Origin: Vibrio sp. VB16
GTDB taxonomy: Bacteria; Pseudomonadota; Gammaproteobacteria; Enterobacterales; Vibrionaceae
DNA length: 64,000 nucleotides
Direction of reading: 5' to 3'
Assembly (NCBI RefSeq): GCF_015594925.2
Contig: NZ_CP087590.1
Location: 1,612,001 to 1,676,000, forward strand
Numbering within the stretch: the stretch's first letter is position 1; each line of letters begins with the position of its first letter. Below the pieces are notes generated by a model that searched no databases, was not told the origin of the DNA, and saw nothing but the letters and a program-made list of their open reading frames with translations. This document shows, in pieces, positions 63,833-64,000 of this stretch. The translations under genes and the position numbers were made by a program.

Positions 63833-64000
63833 TGTGTCTATTCTTATATTGATTTCACATTAGTTGTTATTGATTATGAACAAAAATATCGACTAGGTCA
63901 TTAGGAATAGTGTTTTGTTCAAATGTCAGATGAGGTAAAGTGACCCAAATCATAATTTTAACACTTAAGCATCCCCTTAGCTGTAGGATACAGTGTAGGT

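Overview
The window is a chromosomal segment of a gammaproteobacterium, almost certainly a member of the Vibrionaceae (a Vibrio or close relative). This rests on the near-Vibrio L25 sequence (rplY), the psrA-fadE-fabV order, PanP-type aspartate decarboxylase, TfoX, an INDY-type dicarboxylate transporter, and DUF2913/DUF3392/DUF3334-like proteins typical of that group. No phage, insertion sequence, tRNA, rRNA or CRISPR array was seen. Most of the window is ordinary core genome, with accessory patches near 1-7 kb, 36.6-42.3 kb, 42.4-45.7 kb and 55.9-59 kb.

Left part (1-7.3 kb): the start of a PotD-like ABC substrate-binding protein cut by the window edge; a two-gene unit of a DUF2804 protein and a membrane fatty-acid hydroxylase; a LysR regulator divergent from an SdsA-type alkylsulfatase gene broken by one in-frame amber codon; and a small exported protein. 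From 7.3 to 19.6 kb: rplY, radD, rsuA, bcr and a DUF2913-like gene (the E. coli yejH-rplY-rsuA-bcr neighbourhood), an SDR/DUF2867 protein, a MATE exporter, and a LolD/FtsX-like ABC unit ending in an AttH/lipocalin-like exported protein.

Middle (19.9-36.4 kb): nhaA, an orphan minus-strand intrinsic terminator that suggests a small RNA, then the fatty-acid block psrA-fadE-fabV with a PsrA-type operator, followed by ybjL, grxA, an iron alcohol dehydrogenase, hexR, panP, lysO with an HDOD gene, and tfoX. From 36.6 to 42.3 kb lies a five-gene peptide ABC importer of the Yej (microcin C/oligopeptide) type, with two separate ATPase genes in place of one fused YejF. From 42.4 to 47.1 kb: a small outer-membrane barrel protein, a response regulator overlapping a composite histidine kinase (degenerate receiver, cyclic-nucleotide-binding-like domain, kinase), and a YdgA-like protein.

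Right part (47.2-64 kb): serC, cydC/cydD and trxB (thiol and cytochrome bd maturation), an INDY-type anion transporter, sanA with DUF3392, a divergent HrpB-like DEAH helicase, a 125-residue orphan gene preceded by dyad repeats, purC with a PurR box, an SOS-controlled SulA-like inhibitor with a perfect and a near-perfect LexA box, a tiny zinc-ribbon protein, a membrane J-domain protein with Sel1-like repeats, a DUF2786 protein and a DUF3334 protein carrying a CheC/CheX-type phosphatase signature.

The observations most worth following are the amber-split alkylsulfatase, the putative small RNA beside psrA, the kinase with an inactive receiver and an enlarged dimerisation region, the DUF3334 CheX-like signature, the membrane J-protein, and the dyad-repeat control region before the 125-residue gene. 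I did not find a clear-cut novel defence or biosynthetic system.
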